Assembly (NCBI GenBank): GCA_020633195.1
Contig: JACKEC010000027.1
Location: 62,001-126,000, forward strand
Direction: 5' to 3'
Source: Sandaracinaceae bacterium
Lineage (GTDB): Bacteria > Myxococcota_A > Polyangia > Polyangiales > Sandaracinaceae
DNA length: 64,000 nt
Of the stretch, positions 61,753 to 64,000 are shown piece after piece; the first letter of the stretch is position 1; every line of letters starts with the position of its first letter. The position numbers and the translations under genes were made by a program. The notes under the pieces are model-generated. The model saw only the letters and a program-made list of their open reading frames with translations, was not told the DNA's origin and did not search any database.

Positions 61753-62958
61753 GTGATCCGGAACCCGCACGCCGTCCTGGTGCTCGCGCTCACCTTGATC
61801 GCGACCCCCGCCGCGGCGCAGACCGCGGGGCAGCTGTCGAACCCCGGAGGCCCCACGCCCTCGCGGCCGGCGCAGGCCACGCCGGCCACCCCGCCCGCGA
61901 CGCCGCCCGCCGCGCCCAGCGACGACGTGCCGGCGCCGCCCGGCTCGGACGTCGCTCCGCCGGACGAGTTCGCCGACATCGACGACGCGGGCGGCGAGGA
62001 CGCCGCGCCGAGCGAAGAGCGCATGCGCATGCTCGTGATCGACGCGGCGGTGTTCGGCGTCGACCCCGTGGTCGGCCGCGTGGCGAGCGCGCAGATGCGC
62101 GCAACGGGAGAGGCGCTCGGCTACGAGGTGCTCGCCCAGCCCGAGACCGTGGCGGCCGCGCAGCAGCTCCAGATGCCCTACCCGCCGACCCCCGCCGACC
62201 TGTGGCGCGTGTCGTGGGTCGCGCGCGTGCATCGCGGCGCGTTCGCGCGGATCTGGTCGCACGCCGGCCAGTACGTGATCGAGGTCAGCGTCGCCAGCCT
62301 CGACGGCTCCGGCCCGTTCTTCGCGCGCGGGACCGCGGGCTCGGACGACTTCCGGCAGTCCGTGGATCGCCTCCTCCGCACCGCGCTGCCCGCGCCGAGC
62401 GTGTGGACCGAGCAGCAGCGGCAGCCGCCCCCCGAAGAGGTCACGCCCGACCACCCCGTCGAGGAGCTCGACGACTTCGACGACAGCCCGCCGCCGCGCG
62501 AGACGCCCCCGGCCGAGCCCGAGCCGGAGCTGCGCCGCTTCTCGCTCGCGCTCCAGACCGAGGCCGCCTTCGGCGTCTCGAGCGACTTCTTCTACAACCA
62601 CCTGATCGGGCTGCGCCTCGACTTCCGGATCACCCGGGACATCCTGCTCGGCGCGTACTTCTCCTACGCGAACGTCAACGCGCGCAACGGCCGCGCCGAC
62701 AACATCTTCTTCATGCTGCAGTTCGAGGACCGCATCCGGCTCTCGAGCGACCTCGACCTCACCATCCCGCTGCGCGCGGCCGTCGGGTACCTGCCGTTCA
62801 ACGGCCCCGTGATCCGCCTCGCGGCCGGCCTGAACTACGCGGTGAGCCCGGACTGGGAGATCGGCGCCGACCTGATCGTGCCGACGTTCTGGATCCTCGC
62901 CGACGGCGGCACCGCGGTGAGCCTCGACGTCGGCCTCGAGGTCTCGTACCGGTTCTGA
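61753..62958 (+). CDS. Exported protein with C-terminal beta-barrel-like domain
   Basis: 401 aa from a GTG. Signal IRNPHAVLVLALTLIATPAA ending AAAQ; a Pro/Ala-rich linker; a middle domain (MRMLVIDAAVFGVDPVVGRV, FARGTAGSDDFRQSVDRLL); acidic/proline spacer; and a C-terminal barrel with alternating strands: FSLALQTEAAFGVSSDFFYN, LRLDFRITRDILLGAYFSYA, FMLQFEDRIRLSSDLDLTIP and a terminal LDVGLEVSYRF, the aromatic end typical of outer-membrane proteins. Function unknown. The next gene starts 5 bases after the stop. Confidence 0.8.
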   Translation: MIRNPHAVLVLALTLIATPAAAQTAGQLSNPGGPTPSRPAQATPATPPATPPAAPSDDVPAPPGSDVAPPDEFADIDDAGGEDAAPSEERMRMLVIDAAVFGVDPVVGRVASAQMRATGEALGYEVLAQPETVAAAQQLQMPYPPTPADLWRVSWVARVHRGAFARIWSHAGQYVIEVSVASLDGSGPFFARGTAGSDDFRQSVDRLLRTALPAPSVWTEQQRQPPPEEVTPDHPVEELDDFDDSPPPRETPPAEPEPELRRFSLALQTEAAFGVSSDFFYNHLIGLRLDFRITRDILLGAYFSYANVNARNGRADNIFFMLQFEDRIRLSSDLDLTIPLRAAVGYLPFNGPVIRLAAGLNYAVSPDWEIGADLIVPTFWILADGGTAVSLDVGLEVSYRF

Positions 62959-62962
62959 GCGC

Positions 62963-63988
62963 GTGGGCGTGACCGTCTACGGGAGCAGCGGTCTCGCCGA
63001 GGTCATCGGCTACCTGCTCATCCTGTTCGTGGGGCCGCTCCTCGGCGCCGCGGTAAGCGCCATCGCCACGGCGGCCGTCACCACGCTCGCCGTGCTCAGC
63101 GCGGTCCACGGGCTCGGCCTCGGCATCGCGTTGGGCAGCCACCGGCTCGACCGAAGCGGCCACTGGATCGTGCGCCCCCTGCTCTTCAGCGCGGCCTTCG
63201 CGGTGCTCTCGATCGGGAGCCTGACCTCGAACGCGGTGCTGATCGTGGCCACGCTCATGGTGGAGGAGGTGTCCTGGTGGACGCTGGCCGCCCCGGCCTC
63301 CGCGCTCATCGTGCAGATCGCGTCCGGCGTGATCGCCGCGCTCTGGGCGATCGACCGCGTGGTGCGGCTCCTCGGCGACTACGCGTCGCAGGCCGGCATC
63401 GGCGACGGCGAGCGCGCGGGCGTCTGGTGGCGCCGCCTGAAGGTCGGGACGCGCTGGAGCTCGACCGCGGTCTGGGTGCTCGCCGGGCTCGCGCTCGTGG
63501 GCGGCTCGCTCCTGGGGCTCGTGATCACCATCCCGCTCCTCGCCATCGCCGAGGGCGGCGTGGTCGGGGCGCTGGTCGTGCACGCGCTGCTCATGCTCGT
63601 CGGGGCCGTGGCCGGCGGCGTGGTGACCGTCACGCGGATCGCCATGCTCCGCCGCGGACGCGAGTCGTCGCGCGAGTGGAACGCGCGCCTCCGCGGCGAG
63701 CCGCGCGAGAGCTTCCTCGGCCGGCTGTGGCGGGTCGTGCTCTCGCTCACCGGCTGGCTCCTCGGCGAGCTGGTCCTCTGGCTCGCGTGCACCGGCGTGG
63801 TCGCGTTCGCGCTGAGCGTCGTCGCGGCGGTGCTCGACCCCGAGGTCGGCCCGCTCACCGTCCTGCTCGGCGCGCTCGTCCTCCCCATCGCGCTCGGCGG
63901 CCTGTGGCTGTCGCGGACCGGCGGCCCGCTCCGCGCCCTCGTCCCGTCCGCGGACCTCAGCCCTCGAAGCGGAGCTTCCACACCATGA
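62963..63988 (+). CDS. Polytopic membrane protein of unknown function
   Basis: 341 aa from a GTG. About seven or eight hydrophobic segments: LAEVIGYLLILFVGPLLGAA, VTTLAVLSAVHGLGLGIALG, PLLFSAAFAVLSIGSLTSNA, STAVWVLAGLALVGGSLLGL, VVGALVVHALLMLVGAVAGG and LVLWLACTGVVAFALSVVAA. A basic loop (RIAMLRRGRESSREWNARLR) faces the cytoplasm. No family recognised. Coupled to the upstream barrel gene. Confidence 0.75.
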   Translation: MGVTVYGSSGLAEVIGYLLILFVGPLLGAAVSAIATAAVTTLAVLSAVHGLGLGIALGSHRLDRSGHWIVRPLLFSAAFAVLSIGSLTSNAVLIVATLMVEEVSWWTLAAPASALIVQIASGVIAALWAIDRVVRLLGDYASQAGIGDGERAGVWWRRLKVGTRWSSTAVWVLAGLALVGGSLLGLVITIPLLAIAEGGVVGALVVHALLMLVGAVAGGVVTVTRIAMLRRGRESSREWNARLRGEPRESFLGRLWRVVLSLTGWLLGELVLWLACTGVVAFALSVVAAVLDPEVGPLTVLLGALVLPIALGGLWLSRTGGPLRALVPSADLSPRSGASTP

Positions 63989-64000
63989 GCACGGCCTCGA
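63957..64000 (-). CDS. Possible C-terminus of a minus-strand gene (partial)
   Basis: The frame reading leftwards from the window edge ends EAVLMVWKLRFEG and a TGA at 63957-63959. This short tail reads like a plausible protein end and overlaps the C-terminus of the membrane protein by about 30 bp. Too short to assign; it may be a shadow. Confidence 0.25.
   Translation of the reverse strand, partial: EAVLMVWKLRFEG

Overview
The window is about 70% GC, densely coded, and looks like a Myxococcota chromosome, most likely Polyangiales-like. The evidence is the GC-rich codon use, aspartate/alanine/glycine-rich lipoproteins, an RCC1-repeat lipoprotein, a eukaryotic-type Ser/Thr kinase with an N-terminal membrane domain, and a type I-G (formerly I-U) CRISPR-Cas system. 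The taxonomic call is inference; there is no rRNA or tRNA to anchor it.

Layout. 1-8.7 kb: a type I-G cas locus with two divergent arms. csb1-csb2-cas3 runs leftwards and cas3 leaves the window inside a C-terminal HD domain. A cas4-cas1 fusion plus cas2 runs rightwards. 8.7-22 kb: an AT-rich leader, then one very long CRISPR array on the + strand (roughly 100 units). It is broken by an intact IS21-family element inside a spacer, a frameshifted second IS21-type element inside a repeat, and a short IS end remnant. The block at 10.8-15.2 kb is unusually indel-rich. 22-24.4 kb: a small exported protein and an aldo/keto reductase divergent from a LysR regulator. 24.5-29.5 kb: a complete Tol-Pal envelope operon in the order cpoB-like, pal, tolQ, tolR, tolA, tolB. 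29.6-31.3 kb: an aldehyde dehydrogenase and a tandem intergenic repeat.

31.3-49.6 kb is an orphan type VI secretion (T6SS) spike and effector island. It has two paralogous propeller-like proteins, a Cys-rich candidate cargo, a HEAT-repeat protein, DUF2169, a thiolase-fold protein, a DUF3396 protein, and three VgrGs. One VgrG has a C-terminal toxin-like tail followed by a candidate immunity gene, and one has a hydrophobic/poly-glycine insert in its needle. A small adaptor-like protein and a PAAR-like protein close the island. No tss core (sheath, baseplate, membrane complex) is in the window, so the core must be elsewhere. 49.6-64 kb is mainly chromosomal: two lipoproteins, an overlapping amidase/acyl-CoA ligase/GalT run, hypothetical envelope proteins, a hexanucleotide microsatellite, a receptor-like kinase, a beta-barrel candidate and a polytopic membrane protein.
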